From Planctomycetaceae bacterium (GTDB lineage Bacteria > Planctomycetota > UBA1135 > GCA-002686595), in assembly GCA_013360535.1 (NCBI GenBank), contig JABWBL010000215.1, positions 1 through 6,288 on the forward strand: a stretch of 6,288 bases of DNA, in the 5' to 3' direction. Below, piece after piece: positions 1 to 5,927 of this stretch. A program made the position numbers and the translations under genes. Within the stretch, counting starts at the first letter, position 1. Each line of letters begins with the position of its first letter. The notes below the pieces were generated by a model that had not been told where the DNA came from, made no database searches, and saw only the letters and a list, made by a program, of their open reading frames with translations.

Positions 1-764
1 AAGCGCTGCGCGACCTGCGCGGCGACGGTGCGGCCGACCGCGGTCGAACCGGTGAAGCTCACCAGCGGCACGCGCGCGTCCTCGAGCATCGGCTGGCCGA
101 CCTGCGACGAGGGCCCGATCAGGAGTCCGGCGAGCGCTCCGAAGCCCTCGGCCTCGAGCACGGGCCGCACGACGTTCGTGAGTCCGATCGCGCACAGCGG
201 CGTGTGGCCCGACGGCTTCCACACGCACGGATTGCCGCAGATGTAGGCGAGCATCGAGTTCCAGGCCCACACGGCCATCGGGAAGTTGAAGGCCGTGATG
301 ACACCGACGGTGCCGAGCGGATGCCACTGCTCGCGCATCGCGTGGCCGGGGCGCTCGGAGTGCATCGAGAGGCCGTACAGCATGCGCGACTGGCCGACGG
401 CGAAGTCCGCCATGTCGATCGCTTCCTGCACCTCGCCCCAGCCTTCCTGCAGGATCTTGCCCATCTCGAGCGAGATCAGGCGGCCGAGCGGGTCCTTCTT
501 GTGGCGGATCGCGTCGCCCATGCGGCGCACGATCTCGCCGCGCTTGGGCGCGGGCACCGCACGCCAGCGCAGGAAGGCCTCGTGGGAGGCGGCGACGACG
601 CGGTCGTACTCGGGGCGGCCGGCCTGGCGCACGCGCGCGATCACCTCGCCGGTCGCGGGGTTGCGGCTCTCGAGCAGCGGGCCCGAGCCGTCGATCCAGC
701 GGCCGTCGTACGCGCCGGGGTTGGTGCCTTCAATGCCCAGTTCCTTGAGGAAGTTCGTCGTCAT
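1..764 (-). CDS. ALDH7-family (antiquitin-type) aldehyde dehydrogenase, N-terminal 254 residues, 3' end outside window
   Basis: Minus-strand reading from the ATG at 764 gives 254 codons with no stop before the left edge, about half of the usual ~500 residues. Visible ALDH landmarks: TAFNFP at residues 157-162, whose Asn160 corresponds to the oxyanion-hole Asn; WKPSGHTP at 182-189 with the cofactor-binding Lys183; and the Gly-rich FTGSTAVG at 237-244. The stretches PAPKRGEIVR (71-80), SLEMGKIL (98-105) and the EQWHPLGTVGVITAFNFP region resemble the ALDH7A1/antiquitin branch rather than generic ALDHs. By family knowledge that branch oxidises alpha-aminoadipic semialdehyde (in equilibrium with piperideine-6-carboxylate) to alpha-aminoadipate with NAD+ in cytosolic lysine catabolism; substrate here is inferred. 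The catalytic Cys/Glu half lies outside the window. The start is supported by GGAG at 778-775, ten bases upstream. It is divergent from the membrane-protein gene at 879. Confidence 0.93.
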   Translation of the reverse strand, partial: MTTNFLKELGIEGTNPGAYDGRWIDGSGPLLESRNPATGEVIARVRQAGRPEYDRVVAASHEAFLRWRAVPAPKRGEIVRRMGDAIRHKKDPLGRLISLEMGKILQEGWGEVQEAIDMADFAVGQSRMLYGLSMHSERPGHAMREQWHPLGTVGVITAFNFPMAVWAWNSMLAYICGNPCVWKPSGHTPLCAIGLTNVVRPVLEAEGFGALAGLLIGPSSQVGQPMLEDARVPLVSFTGSTAVGRTVAAQVAQR

Positions 765-878
765 GTTTGGCGTGCTCCGCGACGATTCGCGAGGCGGAGA
801 GAATAGCAGTCGAGCGCGACCCGCGTCCCGCCCCCACCCTTGCGGAGCGCCGCGCGCGCGGCAAAAGTGGAACGAGAC
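765..878. promoter_or_regulatory. Divergent intergenic spacer between ALDH7 and GT39-like genes
   Basis: These 114 bases separate two divergent start codons, so promoters for both genes should lie here. On the minus strand TATTCT (805-800) matches four of six bases of a sigma70-type -10 box, but I see no matching -35 element at normal spacing. No convincing promoter is visible for the rightward gene, and I see no clear palindromic operator. Confidence 0.4.
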
Positions 879-2606
879 ATGGCTTCCCGTCGACTCGTGC
901 CCGCGGCGCTCGCGCTGCTCGTGCTCTGCACGCTCGCCCTCCGGCTCGTCGGCATCGACTTTCTCGAGCCGCAGTGGACCGAGCAGGACACGCAGCTCGT
1001 GCAGCACCTGCGCGTCGAGCGCACCGGCAACGCCGACGAGGAATCGGGCTACACCGACGCCTACCCGTACCTGTTGCCGTACCTGCTGCGGGCGATGCCG
1101 CGCGTCGTCGAGGTCGCCCAGACGCCGCAGACCTTGGACGAGCACCTCGCCGCCTGCAAGTCGCTCTTCACCGAGACGCGCATCTTCATCGCGCTGCTCT
1201 CGTGCCTGACGGTGCCGCTCAGTTACCTGCTCGCGCGCCGGTTCACTTCGCCGCCCTGGGCGCTGTTCGCGAGCGCGCTGGTGTCCGCGAGCCTGCTGAC
1301 GCACACGTTCGCGCAGCAGGCGCGCCCACACGCGGCGGCGGCGCCGTTCATGCTGCTTGCCGTCGTCGCGGCGCTGCGGCTGCGCGCAAGTCCGAGCTGG
1401 GCCAACTATGGGCTCGCGGGGCTCGCGGCGGCACTGGGCGTCGGCGTGCTGCACAACGGCGCGGCGGTCGTGCTCGCAGGTCTCGCGGCGCACTTCCTGC
1501 GCGCCGGGCCGCGGCGCGCGAGCGACCACCTGAAGCTTTTCGTGCCGGTCGCGCTCGTCGCGCTCGGGTTGCGTCTCTTCTATCCGTTCTTCTTCGCTTC
1601 GGCGAACCCCGACATCGCCGCGAAGATGGAGCAGACCGAGGACGGCGTGACCTTCGGGCGCCACACGGTCGATTTCGCGCAGTTTTCCTTCGGCGGCGTG
1701 CGCACGATCCTGCGCACGCTCGGCAACTACGAGCCGGGACTCGCGCTGCTGCTCGTGCTCGCGCTGGTCACGTGGCTGCGGACGCGCAGGAGCTCGAACG
1801 CCGCCTCGCACGAGCGCTGGGTCGTGCTCGCTTACGTGCTGCCGATGGGACTCGTGCTCGCGAGCTTCGACGAGACCTACGACCGCTTCCTCATCCCGAT
1901 GTTGCCGTACCTCGCGACGTTCGCGGCCTTCGGTCTCGGGCGTTGCGCGGCGAGCCCCACTCTCGCGCCCGCGCTGAAGCGTTCCGTCGTCGCGCTCGGA
2001 CTCGCGGCGCTCGCGCTGCAGGCGCTCGCTTGCGCGAAGCTCTCGTGGCTGCGAGCGAGCGACGATCCGATGGAGCTCGCCGCACGGTTCGTCGGCGCGA
2101 CCTTCGATCCCGCGACGACGCCGCTGTACGTCGCACCGACGATCGACCTGCCGCTCGCGCGCACGGACGAGAGCCTGTTCAACGCGCGCGGGCAGCGGCG
2201 CATCGCCTACTCGCGCTGGGCGAAGTATCAGGGTCACCGCAAGGGCAACCCGCTGCCGGAGCCGCGCTGGCTCGTGCGCTACATCGGCGCCTCGAAGGAG
2301 CTCGGCTTCCAGACCGCCGACTCGATCGCCGAGAACCCCCAAGGTTTCCTCGACGCGCTCGGGCCGGGCATCTACGTCCTCGCGGGAGGCAAGCTCGCCG
2401 GGCACCCTTCGGAGCGCGCCTTCTACGACGCGGTCGTGGCGCGGGGCGAGCTCCTCTGGCGAGCAGCGCCGCACGAGAGCGGGCCGTGGCGGGTGGTGCC
2501 GATCCCGTTCCAGCCCATGGATGTCGCGCCGGCGGTGATCTGGCGCGTGCTCACGGCCTCGGCCGTCGGCCCGCCGGTCGAGATCTACCGCGTCTCCGCT
2601 CGTTAG
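879..2606 (+). CDS. Multi-pass membrane protein, GT-C / GT39 (PMT_2-like) glycosyltransferase type
   Basis: 575 residues. The ATG at 879 (MASRRLVPAALAL) is chosen because the hydrophobic first helix follows at once and a weak GGA (869-871) sits seven bases upstream; a TTG at 840 would add 13 residues without a ribosome site. Hydrophobic segments lie roughly at residues 6-26, 101-119, 126-142, 152-168, 174-207 (probably two), 219-237, 286-301, 314-330, 338-355 and 367-385. A large hydrophilic loop at 27-100 contains E35/D37 and D53-E55. A C-terminal non-membrane region runs from about 390 to 575. The loop after helix 1, FAQQARPHAAAAPFMLLA (144-161) and YDRFLIPMLPYLA (334-346) fit the GT-C fold, whose members move sugars from polyprenyl-phosphate carriers to lipid or protein outside the membrane. 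Donor and acceptor cannot be deduced. The first-loop acidic motif is not canonical, so catalytic activity is unproven. A non-catalytic GT-C relative is possible. Confidence 0.75.
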   Translation: MASRRLVPAALALLVLCTLALRLVGIDFLEPQWTEQDTQLVQHLRVERTGNADEESGYTDAYPYLLPYLLRAMPRVVEVAQTPQTLDEHLAACKSLFTETRIFIALLSCLTVPLSYLLARRFTSPPWALFASALVSASLLTHTFAQQARPHAAAAPFMLLAVVAALRLRASPSWANYGLAGLAAALGVGVLHNGAAVVLAGLAAHFLRAGPRRASDHLKLFVPVALVALGLRLFYPFFFASANPDIAAKMEQTEDGVTFGRHTVDFAQFSFGGVRTILRTLGNYEPGLALLLVLALVTWLRTRRSSNAASHERWVVLAYVLPMGLVLASFDETYDRFLIPMLPYLATFAAFGLGRCAASPTLAPALKRSVVALGLAALALQALACAKLSWLRASDDPMELAARFVGATFDPATTPLYVAPTIDLPLARTDESLFNARGQRRIAYSRWAKYQGHRKGNPLPEPRWLVRYIGASKELGFQTADSIAENPQGFLDALGPGIYVLAGGKLAGHPSERAFYDAVVARGELLWRAAPHESGPWRVVPIPFQPMDVAPAVIWRVLTASAVGPPVEIYRVSAR

Positions 2607-2610
2607 CAGG

Positions 2611-2640
2611 GCCGCGCTGACGCGAGCCGCGGTGCGCGGC
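2611..2640. repeat. Inverted repeat (7-bp stem) just after the GT39-like gene
   Basis: GCCGCGC (2611-2617) is the perfect reverse complement of GCGCGGC (2634-2640), with a 16-base loop. It begins four bases after the upstream stop codon. There is no T-run after it, so it is not a classical intrinsic terminator. In DNA this GC-rich a 7-bp match can arise by chance. Confidence 0.3.
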
Positions 2641-2669
2641 GGGGCGAGGGACGCTATCCTCTTCGCCCC
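2641..2669 (+). promoter_or_regulatory. Inverted repeat abutting the ettA start codon, with a TATCCT box in the loop
   Basis: GGGGCGA (2641-2647) pairs perfectly with TCGCCCC (2663-2669), ending two bases before the ettA ATG. No Shine-Dalgarno lies at normal distance; the only purine-rich tract, GAGGG at 2646-2650, is over 20 bases upstream and partly in the stem. TATCCT (2655-2660) resembles a -10 hexamer. The first purine at a suitable distance downstream, apart from G2665, is the A of the start codon, which would give a leaderless or nearly leaderless mRNA. No -35 box is apparent. Hairpin and promoter are alternative readings of the same bases. Confidence 0.3.
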
Positions 2670-2670
2670 C

Positions 2671-4344
2671 ATGGCCGACAAGATCATCTTCCAGCTTCAG
2701 GACCTGAAGAAGTACTTCGGGCAGGTCGAGGTGCTCAAGGGCATCACCCTGTCCTTCCTCGAAGGCGCCAAGATCGGCCTGATCGGGCCCAACGGCGCCG
2801 GCAAGTCGACGCTGCTGCGCATCATGGCCGGCGAGGACAAGAACTTCGAAGGCGTCGCGATGAAGGTCGGCGACTATTCGATCGGCTACCTGTCGCAGGA
2901 GCCGCCGCTCGACGAGACCAAGGACGTCGCGGGCAACCTGAAGCAGGCGGTGAAGGAGCTGCACGACCTGGAGGCGCACTACAACGAAGTGTGCGCCGAC
3001 ATGGACGGCAAGGAGGAGCTCTTCGCCAAGCTGCAGGAGGAGATGGACCACAAGGACGTGTGGAACCTCGAGAACCGCCTCGAGCAAGCGGCCACGGCGC
3101 TCGACCTGCCGCCGATGGATGCGGACGTGACGAAGCTCTCCGGCGGCGAGCGCCGCCGCGTCGCGCTGTGCAAGTTGCTGCTGCAGCACCCCGACATGCT
3201 GCTGCTCGACGAACCCACCAACCACCTCGACGCGGACTCGGTCGAGTGGCTCGAGCAGCACCTGAAGGAGTACCAGGGCACGGTGATCCTGATCACCCAC
3301 GACCGCTACTTCCTCGACAACGTCGTCGGCTGGATGCTCGAGATCGAGCGTGGCCGCGCGATGCCGTACAAGGGCAACTACTCCGATTACCTCGCCGCCA
3401 AGCAGAAGATCCTGCAGGAGCGTTCGTCGGCGAACGAGTCGCGCGAGAAGATGCTCGCCAAGGAACGCGAGTGGCTCGGCCAGTCGCCCGCGGCGCGGCG
3501 CAAGCGCGCGAAGTGGCGCGAAGAGCGCTACAAGCAGCTGATGCAGCAGCGCGCCGAAGACGCCGTCGAGGCCGTCGAGCTGCGCATCCCGCCGGGCCCG
3601 CGCTTGGGCGACAAGGTGATCCACTTCAAGGGCGTGTCGAAGGCCTTCGGCGAGCGAGTGCTGCTCAACAAGCTCTCGTTCGAGATGCCGCCGGGCTCGA
3701 TCCTCGGCGTGGTCGGCGCGAACGGCGTCGGCAAGTCGACGACGCTGAAGATGATCATGGGCAAGGAGAAGCCCGACAGCGGCACGGTCGAAATGGGCTC
3801 GACGGTGCTCCTGCGCTACCTCGACCAGTCGCGCGCGATCCTCGACGACCAGAAGTCGGTCTACGACAACATCACCGAGGGCAACCCGCAGATTCCCTAC
3901 GGCGGCAAGATCCTCGACGGCCGCGCCTACGTCGCGCGCTTCAACTTCAAGGGCGAGGACCAGCAGAAGCTGCTCGGCGAGTGCTCGGGCGGCATGCGCA
4001 ACCGCGTGCTGCTCGCGAAAATGCTGCGCGAGCCGGCCAACGTCATCCTGATGGACGAACCGACCAACGACCTCGACCTCGAGACGTTGCGCGTGCTCGA
4101 GGAGGCGATCAGCGAGTACCCCGGCTCCGCCATCGTGGTCAGCCACGACCGCTACTTCCTGAACCGCGTCGCGACGCACATCCTCGCCTTCGAAGGCGAG
4201 GTCGAGGACGGCAAGGGACCCGAGGTCAACTTCTTCGCCGGCGACTTCGAGGCCTACCACGAGTGGCGCGAGGCCGAGCGCAAGCGGCGCGGCCTCAAGC
4301 CGAAGTCGCGCGCTGGCAAGTACGCGCAGCTCCTGCGCGACTGA
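2671..4344 (+). CDS. ettA: EttA-type ABC-F translation factor (energy-dependent translational throttle)
   Basis: 557 residues, against about 555 for E. coli EttA, with similarity along the whole length. ABC1: Walker A GPNGAGKST (39-47), signature LSGGE (156-160), Walker B with D180 and catalytic E181, switch H210. The arm insertion lies at about 85-150. The linker between the domains spans about 235-310 and contains a basic stretch near 275-290. The segment IPPGPRLGDK (306-315) opens ABC2, with Walker A GANGVGKST (349-357), signature CSGGM (438-442), Walker B D462/E463 and H492. By family knowledge EttA binds the ribosomal E site and gates the first elongation steps according to ATP/ADP; it is cytosolic and has no membrane domain. 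Oddities: the second signature is CSGGM instead of LSGGE/Q, and the second P-loop has Val for Ala. All catalytic residues remain, so it should be active. The ATG at 2671 is chosen because MADKIIFQLQDL aligns with family N-termini. The Nudix gene starts eight bases after the stop. Confidence 0.97.
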   Translation: MADKIIFQLQDLKKYFGQVEVLKGITLSFLEGAKIGLIGPNGAGKSTLLRIMAGEDKNFEGVAMKVGDYSIGYLSQEPPLDETKDVAGNLKQAVKELHDLEAHYNEVCADMDGKEELFAKLQEEMDHKDVWNLENRLEQAATALDLPPMDADVTKLSGGERRRVALCKLLLQHPDMLLLDEPTNHLDADSVEWLEQHLKEYQGTVILITHDRYFLDNVVGWMLEIERGRAMPYKGNYSDYLAAKQKILQERSSANESREKMLAKEREWLGQSPAARRKRAKWREERYKQLMQQRAEDAVEAVELRIPPGPRLGDKVIHFKGVSKAFGERVLLNKLSFEMPPGSILGVVGANGVGKSTTLKMIMGKEKPDSGTVEMGSTVLLRYLDQSRAILDDQKSVYDNITEGNPQIPYGGKILDGRAYVARFNFKGEDQQKLLGECSGGMRNRVLLAKMLREPANVILMDEPTNDLDLETLRVLEEAISEYPGSAIVVSHDRYFLNRVATHILAFEGEVEDGKGPEVNFFAGDFEAYHEWREAERKRRGLKPKSRAGKYAQLLRD

Positions 4345-4352
4345 CGCACTCG

Positions 4353-4973
4353 GTGGCGCAGGCGTTTGACCTCTCGACGGCGGCTCGGCTGGGGGATCCC
4401 TGGCTCGAGCCGACCGCGGACTTGAGCCACGCGTTCCACCTGCTCGATCATTTCGAGCCCGCGGACGAGGCGCAGGCGGACTTCCAGCGGCGCATGCTCG
4501 AGCTGATCCAGCGCCACCCGCACGACGCGCACCGCCGCACGTTGCTCGAAGGGCATCTGACCGCGAGCGCACTCGTCGTCGACGCCAACTTCGAGCGCGC
4601 GCTGCTCACCCACCACAAGAAACTCGGCCGCTGGCTGCAGCTCGGTGGTCATTGCGACGGCGACGCGAACCTCGCGCACGTCGCGCTGCGGGAGGCGTTC
4701 GAAGAAGGTGGCATCGCCGACCTGCTCGTGCTGCCGACGCCGCTCGACCTCGACATCCATCCGATTCCCGCGCGCCCCGGCGGTCCTGGGCGCGAGCCGG
4801 AGCCCGAGCACCTGCACTACGACACACGTTTCCTCGTCGTCGCGCCGCCCGGCGCGGTCGAAGTGCTGTCCGACGAATCGCACGCGCTGCGTTGGGTCGC
4901 GCCCGATGAGCTCGAGCAACTCTCGACCGACGCTTCGGTCCGCCGCCTGTTCCAGCTCGTGTTCGGTTCGTAA
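4353..4973 (+). CDS. Nudix hydrolase
   Basis: 206 residues from a GTG at 4353. The frame is open upstream inside ettA, but that part reads as an out-of-frame shadow, and GTG is the nearest usual start. No Shine-Dalgarno is visible; the 8-base gap after the ettA stop suggests translational coupling and one mRNA. The Nudix box covers residues 99-121, ending REAFEEGGI (113-121), with metal-binding E114, E117 and E118 present. It is preceded by KKLGRWLQLGGHCDGD (89-104), and by GHLTASALVVD (66-76), which opens the fold. Downstream LDIHPIPA (132-139) and HLHYDTRF (152-159) are typical of an uncharacterised Nudix subfamily. Family chemistry is Mg2+-dependent hydrolysis of a nucleoside diphosphate linked to another moiety; the substrate is unknown. 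Oddities: the first Glu of GX5E is Ala105, and a Pro/Gly/Glu-rich insert (141-151) separates the two downstream motifs. Probably cytosolic, with no signal peptide. Confidence 0.93.
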   Translation: MAQAFDLSTAARLGDPWLEPTADLSHAFHLLDHFEPADEAQADFQRRMLELIQRHPHDAHRRTLLEGHLTASALVVDANFERALLTHHKKLGRWLQLGGHCDGDANLAHVALREAFEEGGIADLLVLPTPLDLDIHPIPARPGGPGREPEPEHLHYDTRFLVVAPPGAVEVLSDESHALRWVAPDELEQLSTDASVRRLFQLVFGS

Positions 4974-4995
4974 GGAGCGGGCGCGCCCTCTGCAC

Positions 4996-5016
4996 TTGTG
5001 GTGCGCTCCACCACGA
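4996..5016 (+). repeat. Small hairpin downstream of the Nudix gene
   Basis: GTGGTG (4998-5003) pairs perfectly with CACCAC (5009-5014) around a 5-base loop; one G-T and one T-A pair can extend the stem to 8. It starts 22 bases after the Nudix stop. No T-tract follows, so it is either a weak or factor-assisted 3' end of the ettA-Nudix transcript or an operator-like palindrome for the next gene. The rest of the 4974-5103 spacer shows a 10-base tandem near-repeat (5041-5060, CTCCGCGCCT then CTCCGCGCGA) and no convincing -35/-10 pair. Confidence 0.35.
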
Positions 5017-5090
5017 CGACACTCGGCCTAGTCTGGCGCTCTCCGCGCCTCTCCGCGCGACCCGGCGGCGCGCTCCCTTCGAGTTTCTTC

Positions 5091-5096
5091 GAGGAG
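5091..5096 (+). promoter_or_regulatory. Shine-Dalgarno for the secreted protein at 5104
   Basis: GAGGAG with a 7-base spacer to the ATG at 5104. It is the strongest ribosome-binding site in the window and it fixes this start over other in-frame options. Confidence 0.75.
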
Positions 5097-5103
5097 TCGC
5101 GTC

Positions 5104-5748
5104 ATGGCTTCGACGTTCGCGCGCTTTCACGGTCTCCCCGCGCTCGCCCTGTTCCTGTTCGCTCCGCTCGCGAGTGCCCAGATCACGCAACGCTGGAGCG
5201 TCGGCGAGACCACCCCGCTCGCAGGCGCCGACGATCAGGTGACGGCCCTGGCAGCGACCGCCGAGGGTCGCATGGTCTTCGCGGTGCGCTCGGTGAGCGG
5301 CACGAGCCAGTCCACGCGCGTGCGCTGCCGCGACGCAGCCGGAGCACTGGCTTGGGACACCGATCCGTCGCCCGCCGGTGTGCACTTCGAGCAGGCCCAC
5401 ACGTGCCGCGGTGGTGGCGCGTACTTCACGGGCACGTGGAGCTCCCCCACGGGCTCCGCGCCGCCGCGTGTCGTCTCCACGCGCATCGACGAGTCCGGCA
5501 CGCAACTGTGGACGGACCAGTGGGCTCCGCCGGGCTTCGACGTCTCCACCGACTCCGTGCGCTCGACGGTCGACGACATGGGCTACCTGTGGGTCACCGG
5601 CACGTTCCAGGTGCAGCTCTCCAACCTGCTCGCGCCCGACCCCTTCGCCCACGTGCGGGGCAACGAGATCTTCCTGCAGGTGTGGAGCCGCTACCGCGGT
5701 GATGGAAGCGGACACGGCACCGCCGCGATCCGAATCACCGTGCCGTGA
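5104..5748 (+). CDS. Secreted protein with short beta-propeller-like repeats, function unknown
   Basis: 214 residues. Residues 1-25 form a signal peptide: Arg7 near the N-terminus, a Leu/Ala/Phe hydrophobic core (11-23) and an ASA|Q cleavage site before Gln26, so export across the inner membrane is likely. The mature part shows three similar units, each with an aromatic beta strand followed by an 'acidic-x-G-x-x-W' turn. These are GRMVFAVRSVSG leading to DAAGALAWDTD; GGAYFTGTWSSP leading to DESGTQLWTDQW; and MGYLWVTGTFQV leading to EIFLQVWSRY. This recalls SBBP/PQQ-like propeller blades ('D-G-N-x-Y-V-T-G'). Three blades are too few to close a propeller, so the protein may be a fragment, part of an oligomer, or a different beta fold. 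The tail after about residue 200 is Gly-rich and ends in a beta-like ITVP. No catalytic motif or anchor is visible. I do not recognise a named family. Confidence 0.75.
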   Translation: MASTFARFHGLPALALFLFAPLASAQITQRWSVGETTPLAGADDQVTALAATAEGRMVFAVRSVSGTSQSTRVRCRDAAGALAWDTDPSPAGVHFEQAHTCRGGGAYFTGTWSSPTGSAPPRVVSTRIDESGTQLWTDQWAPPGFDVSTDSVRSTVDDMGYLWVTGTFQVQLSNLLAPDPFAHVRGNEIFLQVWSRYRGDGSGHGTAAIRITVP

Positions 5749-5869
5749 CGAGCCTCCGGGCGCGCAGGCGCCGGCTCTCGCCGCAGCAGAGGGCGAAGTT
5801 CTTGCGCGGGCCCCACGGGCAACCGGGGGGGCCCGCGACCTTTCCAGCCTTTCGGGACCTCGCAGGCAC
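5735..5869 (-). CDS. Candidate small SEC-C-motif-like protein (divergent or decaying), 44 codons
   Basis: Minus-strand frame from a GTG at 5869 to a TGA at 5735-5737; an ATG at 5929 would give 64 residues. Residues 17-30 read CPWGPRKNFALCCG, which follows the SEC-C consensus (CPCGSGKKxxxCCG type) in length and at most fixed positions. The upstream GKV (9-11) also sits where GKVGRNDPCPCG-type proteins have it. Trp19 (TGG) replaces the second Cys (TGC), leaving three of the four usual zinc ligands (C17, C28, C29). The C-terminal 28 codons are almost all G/C-ending, whereas codons upstream of the motif are not. SEC-C modules bind zinc and mediate protein contacts, as at the SecA C-terminus. The reading frame is convergent with the secreted-protein gene and overlaps its end by 14 bases. 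No good ribosome site is visible. It could be a pseudogene remnant or a chance match. Confidence 0.35.
   Translation of the reverse strand: MPARSRKAGKVAGPPGCPWGPRKNFALCCGESRRLRARRLVTAR
5805..5837. repeat. Perfect 10-bp GC inverted repeat, terminator-like
   Basis: CGCGGGCCCC (5805-5814) and GGGGCCCGCG (5828-5837) are exact reverse complements around a 13-base loop that contains most of a seven-G run (5825-5831). On the plus strand it lies 56 bases after the stop of the secreted-protein gene and is followed by CCTTTCCAGCCTTT, a weak T-containing tail. It could end that transcript, or it may be structure within the minus-strand SEC-C-like frame. A smaller GGCGC-GCAG-GCGCC hairpin lies at 5759-5772. 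Confidence 0.4.
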
Positions 5870-5917
5870 AAGTTCCAGCGGGCGCGGGATCGAACGCGGG
5901 GCATCCCCACTCCCGTT

Positions 5918-5921
5918 GGAG
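5918..5921 (+). promoter_or_regulatory. Shine-Dalgarno deciding the start at 5928
   Basis: GGAG (within TTGGAG, 5916-5921) lies six bases before the ATG at 5928. The frame is open upstream to about 5703, so this site is what places the start here. Confidence 0.65.
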
Positions 5922-5927
5922 CCCCGC

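Noticed and set aside
767..2620. Plus-strand open frame of over 600 codons overlapping the GT39-like gene
   Set aside because: The product is Arg/Ala-rich without hydrophobic or domain structure. The other frame gives a coherent multi-pass membrane protein.
2991..4352. Upstream extension of the Nudix frame through ettA
   Set aside because: The frame is open, but the translated part inside ettA is Arg/Ala/Pro-rich shadow sequence. Nudix homology starts only after the ettA stop.
2551..4572. Long minus-strand open frame opposite ettA (over 670 codons)
   Set aside because: It is the antisense shadow of a GC-rich, strongly biased gene. The product is a low-complexity Leu/Val/Arg/His/Glu string with no domain, while the opposite strand encodes a complete EttA.
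5041..5060. 10-base tandem near-repeat (CTCCGCGCCT / CTCCGCGCGA) before the secreted-protein gene
   Set aside because: Only two imperfect copies in very GC-rich sequence. Likely chance.
5821..5840. A frameshift at the seven-G run joining two minus-strand frames into a longer SEC-C protein
   Set aside because: The unshifted frame already aligns with the SEC-C consensus upstream of the run (GKV at the right distance), so no frameshift is needed. The joined upstream frame has no start codon nearby.
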